64,000 bases of DNA from an uncultured Lachnospiraceae bacterium. GTDB lineage: Bacteria > Bacillota > Clostridia > Lachnospirales > Lachnospiraceae. This document shows, piece after piece, positions 51,781 to 60,543 of the stretch (positions are counted from its first letter, which is position 1; each line of letters starts with the position of its first letter). The translations under genes were made by a program, and so were the position numbers. The stretch is taken from the NCBI GenBank assembly GCA_946628415.1, contig CAMOWK010000001.1:1-64000 (forward strand). The letters run 5' to 3'. The notes below the pieces were generated by a model. The model had not been told where the DNA came from, did not search any database, and saw only the letters and a program-made list of their open reading frames with translations.

Positions 51781-52456
51781 CAATGACCTCAAACTTATAC
51801 CCAAGAGCCCATATAGTTTTAATGTATCTTCCTTTATCTCCGAGCTTTGCTCTGAGCTTCTTTACGTGGGTGTCAATCGTTCTGGCATCGCCATAATAAT
51901 CGTAATTCCATACATTATTAAGAATCTTCTCACGCGATAGGGCAACCCCCTGGTTGGAAAGGAAATAACTGAGAAGTTCAAATTCCTTGAAGCTTAGTTC
52001 GATGTATTCACCGTCAACAGCCACTTTATGCGCCGCCTTGTCAATAAGTATTCCTCCGGCTTCAACAGTATCCTCTTCATCTTTTGCAACACTTCTTCTT
52101 AACACGGCTTCTGCCCTTGCCACAAGTATCTTCGGGCTGAAAGGCTTAGTAATATACTCATCCACTCCAATGGAAAAGCCTTTTAATTCATCTTTTTCAT
52201 CAGACTTTGCCGTAAGCATGATTATCGGCACATCCGAAATCTTTCTTATCTCGGCACTCGCCTCATAACCATCCATTTTCGGCATCATGACATCCATAAT
52301 TATAAGAGAGATGTCACTGTTACTGTAAAACTTAGCTATGGCATCCTCGCCGTTTGAAGCTTCTATAACAGTATAATTATTCTTAATAAGATAATCCTTA
52401 AGAAGTTTTCTGATCCTCGGTTCATCATCGACGATCATCACTTTAATCTCACCCAT
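51770..52456 (-). CDS. OmpR/PhoB-family response regulator
   Basis: The 228-residue protein has a receiver domain (VMIVDDEPRIRKLL, phospho-acceptor Asp55 in IIMDVMMPKMDG, VPIIMLTAKSDE, YITKPFSP) and a C-terminal winged helix (ELLSYFLSNQGVALSREKILNNVW, then RTIDTHVKKLRAKL). The ATG at 52456, after GGGGGC, is preferred to the one four codons earlier. It begins 17 bp after the lipoprotein stop and precedes its kinase. Confidence 0.94.
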   Translation of the reverse strand: MGEIKVMIVDDEPRIRKLLKDYLIKNNYTVIEASNGEDAIAKFYSNSDISLIIMDVMMPKMDGYEASAEIRKISDVPIIMLTAKSDEKDELKGFSIGVDEYITKPFSPKILVARAEAVLRRSVAKDEEDTVEAGGILIDKAAHKVAVDGEYIELSFKEFELLSYFLSNQGVALSREKILNNVWNYDYYGDARTIDTHVKKLRAKLGDKGRYIKTIWALGYKFEVIDEE

Positions 52457-52473
52457 AATTGCCCCCATATAAA

Positions 52474-53049
52474 CTATTCAGATTCAGCATCCGTTGCGGT
52501 ACTGTAATCTGTATATATAAATGAACCGCTAAGATTAATCCCGTTTTCCTCTGCGACTTCCTTCAGATATCTTTCGTAATCACCCATTGCCGCTTTTGAT
52601 TCTTTCAACTTGGATGATGCAGAATCAAAGAGTGAGGAATCATAATTCTCTATACCGGTTATGATATCCTGCATTGCGGAAAGCTGGTAATCAGCACTCT
52701 TAATATAATAATCAAGAAGCTGCCTGCCCTCATCAGTAGTAACACCGACTGCATTAAGCTTTACAATGTAGTTTTCGAATTTATCCTTTGCCTCTTTAAG
52801 CACAGGAAGCCATTCTTCAGTATTTGCCTTGCTTCCTTCTTTAAAATAATCGTTAAATGTACCGATTGCCGAATTTCTGTCAGCCGAGATTGCAGGAAGT
52901 TCATTCATAACAAGATTTACAACTTCCTTAGCTACCGGATTCTCCACAGCTTCATCTTTAGCTTTACTGTCTTTCTTATCACTTCCGCATGCGGCAAGTG
53001 AAAATGTAAGAAGTGCCAGCATAAGCACAGCCATAAGTCTTCTTTTCAT
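52474..53049 (-). CDS. Lipoprotein of unknown function
   Basis: The 191-residue protein has a lipoprotein signal (MKRRLMAVLMLALLTFSLAACG) with lipobox LAAC; Cys21 would be lipidated. The mature part is mostly alpha-helical and charged, with no recognised domain. Being first in a three-gene unit with the response regulator and kinase suggests an extracytoplasmic accessory or a target of that system. Confidence 0.82.
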   Translation of the reverse strand: MKRRLMAVLMLALLTFSLAACGSDKKDSKAKDEAVENPVAKEVVNLVMNELPAISADRNSAIGTFNDYFKEGSKANTEEWLPVLKEAKDKFENYIVKLNAVGVTTDEGRQLLDYYIKSADYQLSAMQDIITGIENYDSSLFDSASSKLKESKAAMGDYERYLKEVAEENGINLSGSFIYTDYSTATDAESE

Positions 53050-53076
53050 ACGCCCCTCCTCATAACTACTGCTTTA

Positions 53077-53106
53077 ATTATACAACAGCCGTCATTTTAT
53101 AGTCAA
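53077..53106 (-). promoter_or_regulatory. Promoter of the lipoprotein-two-component unit
   Basis: TTGACT (53101-53106) and TATAAT (53077-53082) with an 18-bp spacer on the minus strand. The -35 overlaps the last codons of trmD, so this unit is separated from the ribosomal operon by its own promoter. Confidence 0.7.
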
Positions 53107-53870
53107 TCTGCCTTTTTCCCCGATATAAGATCCGGTCTTCTTTCTTCAGTAACAATAAACGATTCATTTTTTCTCCATGCATCAACCTTTGCATGGTCAC
53201 CGGAAAGCAAAATATCAGGCACTTTAAGCCCCATATATTCATACGGTCTTGTATACTGCGGATACTCAAGCATTCCGCCTGAAAAGGATTCATCTACAGC
53301 ACTTCCTTCATTTCCGAGAACTCCCGGAACAAGCCTTGAAATAGAATCTATCATGGCTATAGCAGGAATCTCACCTCCCGTAAGTACAAAATCTCCGAGA
53401 GATACTTCTTCCGGCTCTATAAGCATAAGAGCCCTCTCATCTATCCCTTCGTAATGTCCGCAAAGGAAAACAACATCCTCTTCCTGTGAGAGTTCACTTG
53501 CAAAGCTTTGATCAAAAGTCCTTCCTTTTGGAGACATAAAGAGTACCCTTACTTTCTCTCTTCTTTTTTTAACCTCGGGAATAATATCCTCCGTAACCTC
53601 TTCTTTTGTAAATGGAAGAGCCGGCAGATCCGGATTAATCTTATTTAAAAGGTCAATAAATGAAAGCCATACAGGTTCAACCTGAATGAGCATCCCTGAG
53701 CCGCCTCCATAGATATAATCATCAACATGCTTATATCTGTTCTGTGCATAGTCTCTTATATTAACGGTATTTAGACCGATTATTCCTTTTTCAATCGCCT
53801 TTCCGGTTATGCTTTCGCTAAGTGCATTTTTTATAAGCTCCGGAAAAAGAGTCATAACATGAAAATTCAT
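53103..53870 (-). CDS. trmD: tRNA (guanine-37-N1)-methyltransferase
   Basis: TrmD methylates G37 next to the anticodon to prevent frameshifting. The 255-residue SPOUT enzyme has the trefoil-knot sequence FLCGHYEGIDERAL, SLGDFVLTGGEIPAIAMIDSISRLVPGVLGN. The ATG at 53870 overlaps the rimM stop (TGATG), which is preferred to a GTG one codon upstream. rplS, which usually follows, is absent; a lipoprotein gene follows. Confidence 0.96.
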   Translation of the reverse strand: MNFHVMTLFPELIKNALSESITGKAIEKGIIGLNTVNIRDYAQNRYKHVDDYIYGGGSGMLIQVEPVWLSFIDLLNKINPDLPALPFTKEEVTEDIIPEVKKRREKVRVLFMSPKGRTFDQSFASELSQEEDVVFLCGHYEGIDERALMLIEPEEVSLGDFVLTGGEIPAIAMIDSISRLVPGVLGNEGSAVDESFSGGMLEYPQYTRPYEYMGLKVPDILLSGDHAKVDAWRKNESFIVTEERRPDLISGKKAD

Positions 53871-54379
53871 CACAGCATTCCCTTTATAAGTTTGACTGTC
53901 ATAGTCATATTCTGAGTGTCAACTTCTTTAATAAACTCATCCACTGCAGGAATCATGATTTCTTTTCCCGCATCGGTTTTTATTATATAAATATCCTGTA
54001 CAGCCGTTTCTGTATAATCGAAAAATGTACCGATATAGTTTCCTTCTGTATCATAAACTTTTGCCCCGAGTATATCTGCGACATAATATTCTCCTTCTTC
54101 GAGAGGCACCGCATCTTCTCTTTTCACAAAGAGGTCTTTTTGAAGAAGACTTTCAACATCCTCAATCTTATCATAGCCGTCAAACTTAAGAATAACCTGA
54201 TTCTTAAAATACTTAACACTCGTAACACTTAAGTTTATTATATTACCCTTAAAGTCCTTAATAAAGCATTTGTCGAGATTATCATATCTTCCCTCTTCAC
54301 TTGATGTAGGAAATACCTTAACCTCTCCCTTTATACCGTGTGCTTTTGTAATAATCCCGATTCTGAATTCCTGTTCCAT
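53870..54379 (-). CDS. rimM: 16S rRNA processing / ribosome maturation factor RimM
   Basis: RimM assists 30S head assembly around S19. The 169-residue protein has the N-terminal RimM domain (RIGIITKAHGIKGEVKVFPTS) and a PRC-barrel C-terminal half (EGEYYVADILGAKVYDTEG, MIPAVDEFIKEVD). It lies between khpA and trmD, with a terminator-like hairpin upstream, and is coupled to trmD. Confidence 0.95.
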   Translation of the reverse strand: MEQEFRIGIITKAHGIKGEVKVFPTSSEEGRYDNLDKCFIKDFKGNIINLSVTSVKYFKNQVILKFDGYDKIEDVESLLQKDLFVKREDAVPLEEGEYYVADILGAKVYDTEGNYIGTFFDYTETAVQDIYIIKTDAGKEIMIPAVDEFIKEVDTQNMTMTVKLIKGML

Positions 54380-54470
54380 GCATTTTTCCTTTATCTACAA
54401 TATAGTATCACACCACTAATGCGGGTTTGCAGAAATTATTCAATAATAATTCCGAATATTCAAATACCAT

Positions 54471-54501
54471 GAAAGAAAACGAGCCGCGGAATACGCGGCT
54501 C
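54471..54501 (-). terminator. Hairpin between khpA and rimM
   Basis: Perfect GC-rich 8-bp stem GAGCCGCG/CGCGGCTC with a 5-nt loop, followed by GTTTTCTTTC. It lies just past the khpA stop and may partly terminate rpsP-khpA before rimM. Confidence 0.75.
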
Positions 54502-54507
54502 ATATAA

Positions 54508-54735
54508 TTATTTGATATCTACAACAACTCTCTTGTCGAGTTTTGACGAAGCAGCTTTAACAACGGCACGTATAGCCATAGCTATTCTGCCCTGCTTACC
54601 AATAACTTTACCCATATCATCAGGTGCTACTGATAACTCAAGCTTAATCATTTCTTCATCAGTTGTTTCGGTAACAACAACCTCATCAGGTGAATCTACA
54701 AGGGACTTGGCAATTATCTCAACTAATTCCTTCAT
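54508..54735 (-). CDS. khpA: KH-domain RNA-binding protein KhpA (YlqC)
   Basis: KhpA is a small KH protein that binds many RNAs and, with KhpB, affects cell division in streptococci. The 75-residue protein is a KH domain with the GxxG loop in VIGKQGRIAMAIRAVV. It lies 18 bp after rpsP, its usual place. Confidence 0.93.
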   Translation of the reverse strand: MKELVEIIAKSLVDSPDEVVVTETTDEEMIKLELSVAPDDMGKVIGKQGRIAMAIRAVVKAASSKLDKRVVVDIK

Positions 54736-54753
54736 AAAGCCTTGTACCTCCTG

Positions 54754-54999
54754 TTATTTCTCGATACCTGCCTGTTTGAAAAGCTTAGCTACAGTTTCTG
54801 TAGGCTGTGCGCCATTACCGAGCCATTTCTTAGCTGAGTCAGCATCGATCTTAACCTCTGCAGGCTCCGTGTTAGGATCATATGAACCTATCTCATCGAT
54901 AACGCTTCCGTCTCTTTTTCCTCTTGAATCAGCAACTACTACTCTGTAGATAGGGTGCTTCTTGTAACCAAGTCTCTTTAATCTGATCTTTACTGCCAT
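54754..54999 (-). CDS. rpsP: 30S ribosomal protein S16
   Basis: S16 stabilises the 5' and central domains of 16S rRNA. The 81-residue protein starts [31 protein letters not shown], the family signature, and continues with [16 protein letters not shown]. It sits 46 bp after ffh. Confidence 0.97.
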   Translation of the reverse strand: MAVKIRLKRLGYKKHPIYRVVVADSRGKRDGSVIDEIGSYDPNTEPAEVKIDADSAKKWLGNGAQPTETVAKLFKQAGIEK

Positions 55000-55045
55000 T
55001 TTTAAATGACCTCCTTAAAATATAAAAAATAAAAATTGTTATTAT

Positions 55046-56386
55046 TTAAAAGCCGAAAGGCAAATTAAATCTACGTTTCTTTTTACCGCCCATCATACCT
55101 GACATCTGCTTCATCATCTTCTTCATCTGATCAAACTGTTTAATGAAACGGTTTACTTCACTTATATCAAGGCCGCAGCCCTTTGCTATCCTCTGCTTAC
55201 GGCTCACATTCATAAGCGAAGGATTCTCTCTTTCCTCAGGTGTCATTGACTGTATGATTGCTTTTGGTTTAGACATCATACTGTCATCAATTTCAACGCC
55301 CTTCATCTTATTACCCATTCCCGGAAGCATTCCGATTATATCCGAAATACTGCCCATATTACTCATCTGCTCAAGCTGGGTAAGAAAGTCATTGTAATCA
55401 AAGGTCGCCTTGCGAACCTTTTCCTCCATGGCTTTTGCAGCCTCTTCATCGATAGACTCCTGAGCCTTTTCAATGAGGCTTTCTATATCACCCATTCCGA
55501 GAATACGGCTCGCCATTCTGTCCGGATAAAATGGCTCGAGATCAGTGAGCTTCTCTCCCATACCGGCATATACTATAGGTTTTCCGGTAACTGCTTTAAT
55601 GGAAAGTGCAGCACCGCCTCTTGTATCACCATCAAGCTTTGTAAGTACAACTCCGTCTATACCGATACGGTCATTAAATGTCGTTGCTACATTTACAGCA
55701 TCCTGACCTGTCATTGAATCAACAGTAAGAAGCGTATACGTTACATTTATATTCTGCTTTATCTCTTCAAGCTCAGACATCATATCATCATCTACATGAA
55801 GACGACCTGCAGTATCAATGAATATAAGATTGATGTCATTTTTATCGGCATGATTTATAGCTGCCTTTACTATATCAACAGGTTTATATCCAGTGCCCAT
55901 GGAGAATACAGGAACACCGACCTTTTCACCGTTTATTTCAAGCTGTTTAATAGCAGCCGGTCTATATATGTCACAGGCAACAAGCAGCGCTTTCTTGCCC
56001 TTATTTTTAAATTGGCCGGCAAGCTTTGCAGCCGTAGTTGTCTTACCTGCACCCTGAAGTCCACACATCATGATTATGGTAATCTCATTTGAAGGGAGCA
56101 ACTTCAACTCAAAGTTTTCCGTACCCATGAGACTGACAAGTTCATCACGAACTATCTTGATTACCATCTGACCGGGATTAAGGCCCTTCATGACCTCTTC
56201 GCCGATTGCCTTTTCAGTAACTGTATTTATAAAATTCTTAACAACTTTAAAATTAACATCCGCCTCGAGAAGAGCCCTCTTTACTTCCTTCATCGCCTCT
56301 CTTACGTCATTTTCAGTAAGTGCGCCCTTGCCTCTAAGCTTCTTCATTACATTTTGAAGTTTATCCGATAAGCTGTCAAACGCCAT
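55046..56386 (-). CDS. ffh: Signal recognition particle GTPase Ffh
   Basis: Ffh binds signal sequences of nascent proteins and targets ribosomes to FtsY. The 446-residue protein has the N and G domains (Walker A GLQGAGKTTTAAKLA, DIYRPAAIKQL, DTAGR, TKLDGDTRGGA) and a Met-rich M domain at the C-terminus (QMKKMMKQMSGMMGGKKKRR). The ATG at 56386 follows TTGGAGG and begins MAFDSLSDKLQ; six upstream codons are excluded. Confidence 0.97.
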   Translation of the reverse strand: MAFDSLSDKLQNVMKKLRGKGALTENDVREAMKEVKRALLEADVNFKVVKNFINTVTEKAIGEEVMKGLNPGQMVIKIVRDELVSLMGTENFELKLLPSNEITIIMMCGLQGAGKTTTAAKLAGQFKNKGKKALLVACDIYRPAAIKQLEINGEKVGVPVFSMGTGYKPVDIVKAAINHADKNDINLIFIDTAGRLHVDDDMMSELEEIKQNINVTYTLLTVDSMTGQDAVNVATTFNDRIGIDGVVLTKLDGDTRGGAALSIKAVTGKPIVYAGMGEKLTDLEPFYPDRMASRILGMGDIESLIEKAQESIDEEAAKAMEEKVRKATFDYNDFLTQLEQMSNMGSISDIIGMLPGMGNKMKGVEIDDSMMSKPKAIIQSMTPEERENPSLMNVSRKQRIAKGCGLDISEVNRFIKQFDQMKKMMKQMSGMMGGKKKRRFNLPFGF

Positions 56387-56444
56387 ATATTCCTCCAAAA
56401 CCATGAATCAGAATCTTTATCAGAATTCTTATATTAAAATAAAA

Positions 56445-56819
56445 CTATAAATCATTAATTATATCTTCTGTAATAGAGATGATTTTTTCTATGTCATTTT
56501 TAAGCGGTGCATCCGCCTTCTTATCAAGGTAATTTGTCATATCATTACAAATACCCAGAATTTCTTTTTGCTTTTCTTTAACAGCAACAAATCTGTCTAT
56601 AAGAAGGAGCTTTGATTCATATCCTTCAAGTATCGCATCACACCTTTTTATAAGGTCGTATACGCCCTGCCTTGAAATTCCGTATTCATCCGCAATCTCA
56701 CTATATGATAGGTCATTTAGGACCGCATCCGTGTAGACTTCCTTCTGGTGGTCAGTTAAGAGTTCACCATAGAAATCATATAAAAGTGTGCGTCTTACTA
56801 TGTCCTTCATACTTTTCAC
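56445..56819 (-). CDS. ylxM: UPF0122 / YlxM-type helix-turn-helix protein
   Basis: YlxM is a small HTH protein always next to ffh and suggested to tune SRP function. The 124-residue protein has the family core LLYDFYGELLTDHQKEVY, DLSYSEIADEYGISRQGVYDLIKRC. It lies 58 bp upstream of ffh and is the first gene of the operon. Confidence 0.94.
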   Translation of the reverse strand: MKSMKDIVRRTLLYDFYGELLTDHQKEVYTDAVLNDLSYSEIADEYGISRQGVYDLIKRCDAILEGYESKLLLIDRFVAVKEKQKEILGICNDMTNYLDKKADAPLKNDIEKIISITEDIINDL

Positions 56820-56835
56820 CTCGTAAAGCTTTTAT

Positions 56836-56864
56836 ACTTTACAACACATGGGTTCGTGTGTCAA
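56836..56864 (-). promoter_or_regulatory. Promoter of the ylxM-ffh operon
   Basis: Perfect TTGACA (56859-56864), 17-bp spacer and TAAAGT (56836-56841) on the minus strand, about 20-30 bp before the ribosome binding site of ylxM. Confidence 0.75.
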
Positions 56865-56883
56865 GTATTTTTTCTTTACAGTA

Positions 56884-58699
56884 TCAGTATGTCAGCCAGC
56901 GGGACATTTTTCCGTGACTGGTCCAACTTCCCGCACTTTTACCACCTTTATATGCAAGTCTTCTTCCGGCACTGTCAACATAGCTGTAGACAATACCACC
57001 GCCAAATGAAACGGTACATTCAATTACATTATAAACACGTCCGTTAATCACCACATCTTCTCCAATGTATCCGCCAATATGCCCCTTCTTCCAAAGCATC
57101 CTTGGTTCACCGGCTTTAAGCCTTGTAAAATCGCTTGAAATATCCGTACACTGTGAAAAGAGATTCTGAGTAGAACAGTCACCTGTGTTAATTAAATCCT
57201 TTTGGAAGTAACCCGGCGTTCTGTTATTAATATCATATCCATTCAAAAGCGATTTATATAGATTGGAACAATCTCCGCTTATTCTTCCGTCTTCATGCAC
57301 ATAGCACAGATTATATGGATATACACTCTTGTAAAATGTATCGCGCGATGCAAGCACCTTTAATTTTGCCACAAGCTCACTTGCGCTCATTATAATCTTT
57401 TGCGAGTCATTTCTCGCAAAATACTCTATAGCCTTAAGATCATCAAAGGTTGTAACGTTCCTTACGTTTTTATTACTGTTCCAGTAAGTATTAAAATCGT
57501 AGATTGAACTGTAATCAACATTGAAGAAATGAGTCTCGTAATCAAGCATCTTAGTACAGCCGGTCGTTACTCGCTTTTCATTTTTACCATTCTTTATATA
57601 GTGTAAATAGTACTTTGAAAAATCATCTTTAAATGCTCTTCTTAAATCAACATATCTATATGCATATGATCTGACATCAAACGTTGCATTTCCAGCACGT
57701 CTTTCATTCATTCCATACTTTATAAAATGCTTTAGCGTTGCCGTATCATCAAATCCGAAAGCCTTCTTTATATCAGAATATCTGTTTGTATAGTACTTAT
57801 AGTTATAAACCGCCGAATAATCTACACCGTTTAAAGATGAAACAGGATTCTTAAGCTCTTTTGTACCTGTAGTCTTTCTTCCCTCTTTCTTACCATACTT
57901 TATATAATGCATATAGTATTTCGGAAGATCCTTGCCAAATGCCTTTCTTAAATCCTGATACTCATAAGCATATGAATATACGTCGAAGTTCTGATTTGCA
58001 CGCCTACCCTCTTTCATTCCGTAGTTTATAAAGTGCTGAAGAGAAAGTATATCATCACTATTAAAAGCCTTCTTTAAGTCCGTATTTAAGATAATGCTCA
58101 TAATAGCTTTTTATATCCGTACCAAAAGCAGACCTTAAGTCAGAATAAGCATTCTTATATGAGTATACATCAAATGCATCGCTGGCCATTCTGCCCTCCT
58201 TCATTCCATATATAATGAAATGTCTTAGCGCAGCATTATCATCAGTGCCAAATGCCTTCCATAAATCACCATACTTAGTCACGTAATAATTGTAGTTATA
58301 AACAGGAGCATAATCTACGCCATTAAAAACAGTCAGATAACTTGATTTAATGGTTTTATTCTTCTCGCTTAATGCCTCATCGGAAGAATTCTGAATCAGA
58401 GTAATAGTACTGCTTTCCGGTTCTTTGATGCCGCTATCATCTGAAGCAGTCTGTGTATTCTTTGGCATACTTTTATCCGCTTCTGTTACATCAGGTACAT
58501 CTGCCGTAGTGGTATATTCACCATCTGTGGCATCGTCGTCACATTTATACGATTCTTCTGTGGCATCTCCTTCCGACGCAAGTGTGCCTATATCTTCTGC
58601 AGCATTCGCATTTAGAGGTTCAAATGCAAATATTACAACTAATGTAAGAACCAGCCTTATTATATTTATTCTTATTTTATATAATCTTCTATCGTTCAT
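56884..58699 (-). pseudogene. Frame-broken secreted repeat protein with NlpC/P60-like C-terminal domain
   Basis: Two overlapping frames (58061-58699 and 56884-58101) encode one protein broken in its repeat region. The first carries a signal peptide (MNDRRLYKIRINIIRLVLTL, cleavage after ANA), a Ser/Thr/Asp-rich linker and one repeat (GVDYAPVYNYNYYVTKYGDLWKAFG... HFIIYGMKEGR, then DVYSYKNAYSDLR). The second has two more repeats and a catalytic domain with the probable nucleophile Cys in SGDCSNLYKSLLNG and His in GHIGGYIGE, as in NlpC/P60 peptidoglycan peptidases. The break shows a deletion-like joint. The start (TAATG) overlaps the stop of the sce7726-like gene. Repeat modules of this type occur in cell-surface hydrolases; function otherwise inferred. 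Confidence 0.72.
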
Positions 58700-59340
58700 T
58701 ACTTTTTCTTTCTCTTTCTTATAGTATGCTTTGTAAATGTCCTTGGTCTTTTTCTTGCTCTGACTCCGGAATTTGTCTTTTTATATGTGGCAGGCTTTGC
58801 TGTATCATCATAAATAGTGTAATCTCTTTCAAAAAGCTGATCTGTCATCTGTCTTTTAAGTATATCCGGGTCAATCTTTTGGAGCAGTTTTTCGGAAATG
58901 AATCGCCTCGACTGAGCCTTGTACTCCGGCAATGCATTTCTCTGAAGTATACTATGAAGTTCTTTTTTCCAAAGAAACTCCATCTGATACTTAAGCATAA
59001 CTTTAGGCGAAGGTTCCGCCTCTCTTTCGACAGTTGCTCCATCATCTGAAATAACAATTATTCCCCAGTAGTCCGGAATATGCTCATCTGCATGAATATG
59101 GCTTTTCCCGACAACAAGATAAGAATAATCGCAGAATTTATCATAATCCTTAATCTGGGTCTTAAGTCTTTCATATGTATCACTGTCAGACTTGATTTCA
59201 AAACCTATAATAGCGCTGTCTGTTATCCCGAGCACATCCGCTCTTGAGCTTCGTATGGTCTTTTCCTCGATAGTCCGGATCTTTCCAAAGTATTCATCCA
59301 GAAAGTCAAACAATGGCTCACGCATATCTTTGTCTAGCAT
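58699..59340 (-). CDS. sce7726-like protein (putative PD-(D/E)xK nuclease fold)
   Basis: The 213-residue protein has an N-terminal region with SSRADVLGITDSAIIGFEIKSDSDTYERL and VVGKSHIHADEHIPDYWGIIVI, the pattern of sce7726 proteins: an Asp and an ExK pair spaced as in restriction-like nucleases, then a Trp-Gly-Ile motif. The C-terminal tail is highly basic (RARKRPRTFTKHTIRKRKKK), likely nucleic-acid binding. Its stop overlaps the ATG of the NlpC/P60-like gene (TAATG). The role is unknown; members are sometimes phage- or defence-associated. Confidence 0.65.
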   Translation of the reverse strand: MLDKDMREPLFDFLDEYFGKIRTIEEKTIRSSRADVLGITDSAIIGFEIKSDSDTYERLKTQIKDYDKFCDYSYLVVGKSHIHADEHIPDYWGIIVISDDGATVEREAEPSPKVMLKYQMEFLWKKELHSILQRNALPEYKAQSRRFISEKLLQKIDPDILKRQMTDQLFERDYTIYDDTAKPATYKKTNSGVRARKRPRTFTKHTIRKRKKK

Positions 59341-59366
59341 AAATCACCTGTTTAAGCTAAATAAGT

Positions 59367-59399
59367 TAAAAGGGAGTCAGACTGATTTCATCTGACTCC
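59367..59399 (-). terminator. Terminator of the zinc-ribbon gene
   Basis: Perfect 9-bp stem GGAGTCAGA/TCTGACTCC with a 9-nt loop and a U-rich tail (CCCTTTTAAC) on the minus strand, just past the stop at 59408. Confidence 0.85.
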
Positions 59400-59407
59400 A
59401 TAAATAT

Positions 59408-60523
59408 TTAATATGTAACATCCGCTAAAAAGTATCTGTCATTTATACAGATAACCTTTAGCTCTAAACTGCCACTAAAATCTGAAGAAGGATTAATGGT
59501 ACCGGTATAATCAATCGTAACCGTTTCAAACCCTGAAATTACAATCTTATTACCACTGTACTCTTTCACCACTCTCCTGAACTCTTTATATTCATTGCCG
59601 GTTTTAGATTCAACCAACGTATTTCCGGCTGATATCACAAAATCAGTATTTTCAATCGATTCAAAAAGCTCGTCAACCGACGAAAGCACTTCATCTGTTT
59701 CTATATCGTCAGGTATGTATGATAAATACTTTTCCTTATCATGATTCTGAAGTGAATCAAGAATACTATCTGCAAGCTCACTGCTGGATGATGCTCCGCC
59801 TTCCACATTCTTATTATAAGAAAATGTTTTGACAAGTACTATAACCATTAGTGTTAAAAGCACCAAAACACCGGCTATTACTCCGAGTATAATCGGAAGC
59901 GGGCTCTTCTTTTTAACACTTTCAGCCGGGCTATTGCTTTGAGGAACATAAGTATCATCCATATGCATATACTGATATGGCGGCATACCATTCGTAACCG
60001 GATTTTCTCTGGTCTCTGCACCAACATGCTGTGTTATAACAGGAGTCGGATTCTGTGGCTGCATTCCTACCATCTGCGACTGTGCTGCCATTTGTGGCTG
60101 TGTCGGTGCTGCCTGTGGACGCCCTGCCATTTGTGGCTGCGTAGGCGCTACTTGTGGTTGTCCTGCCATCTGAGTCTGTATCGGTGCTGCCTGCGGACGC
60201 CCTGCCATTTGTGGTTGCGTCGGTGCTGCCTGCGGCTGTCCCGTCATTTGTGGCTGTGTGGGCGCTGCCTGCGGTTGTCCTGCCATTTGCGGTTGTCCTG
60301 CCATTTGTGGCTGTGTAGGTGCTGCCTGCGGCTGTCCTGCCACCTGTGGCTGTATCGGTGCTGCCTGCGGCTGTTCTGCGTTAGCAGACATTTTCTGCCC
60401 GGGCTCATACACAAATGCTTTCTGTTCTTTAATACCTGATGGATCAGTAGTAAGATATGCCCCACAATATGGACAGATTGTGGTTCCCTCTTCTAACTCT
60501 GCTCCACAGACAAAACAATTCAT
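59408..60523 (-). CDS. Zinc-ribbon, Pro/Gln-repeat membrane protein
   Basis: The 371-residue protein begins with a zinc ribbon (NCFVCGAELEEGTTICPYCG), continues with about eight 13-residue units of QPQMAGQPQAAPT (about 45-155), has a transmembrane helix (LPIILGVIAGVLVLLTLMVIVLV, about 210-232) and an extracytoplasmic domain of about 130 residues with no recognised family. The layout, a cytosolic zinc ribbon tail and one membrane helix, is common in Clostridia, with no assigned role. The ATG at 60523 is preferred over GTG at 60532, which abuts AAAGGA. Confidence 0.82.
   Translation of the reverse strand: MNCFVCGAELEEGTTICPYCGAYLTTDPSGIKEQKAFVYEPGQKMSANAEQPQAAPIQPQVAGQPQAAPTQPQMAGQPQMAGQPQAAPTQPQMTGQPQAAPTQPQMAGRPQAAPIQTQMAGQPQVAPTQPQMAGRPQAAPTQPQMAAQSQMVGMQPQNPTPVITQHVGAETRENPVTNGMPPYQYMHMDDTYVPQSNSPAESVKKKSPLPIILGVIAGVLVLLTLMVIVLVKTFSYNKNVEGGASSSSELADSILDSLQNHDKEKYLSYIPDDIETDEVLSSVDELFESIENTDFVISAGNTLVESKTGNEYKEFRRVVKEYSGNKIVISGFETVTIDYTGTINPSSDFSGSLELKVICINDRYFLADVTY
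60060..60370. repeat. 39-bp tandem repeat in the zinc-ribbon gene
   Basis: About eight degenerate 39-bp units encode QPQMAGQPQAAPT and variants. Units are often near-identical in DNA, suggesting recent expansion or gene conversion; the period preserves frame. Confidence 0.88.
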
Positions 60524-60543
60524 AATCAACACGTCCTTTATAA

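Noticed and set aside
58061-58101. Programmed frameshift between the two NlpC/P60-like frames
   Set aside because: No classical slippery heptamer followed by a pseudoknot was seen, and the joint matches a deletion between repeated sequence better.
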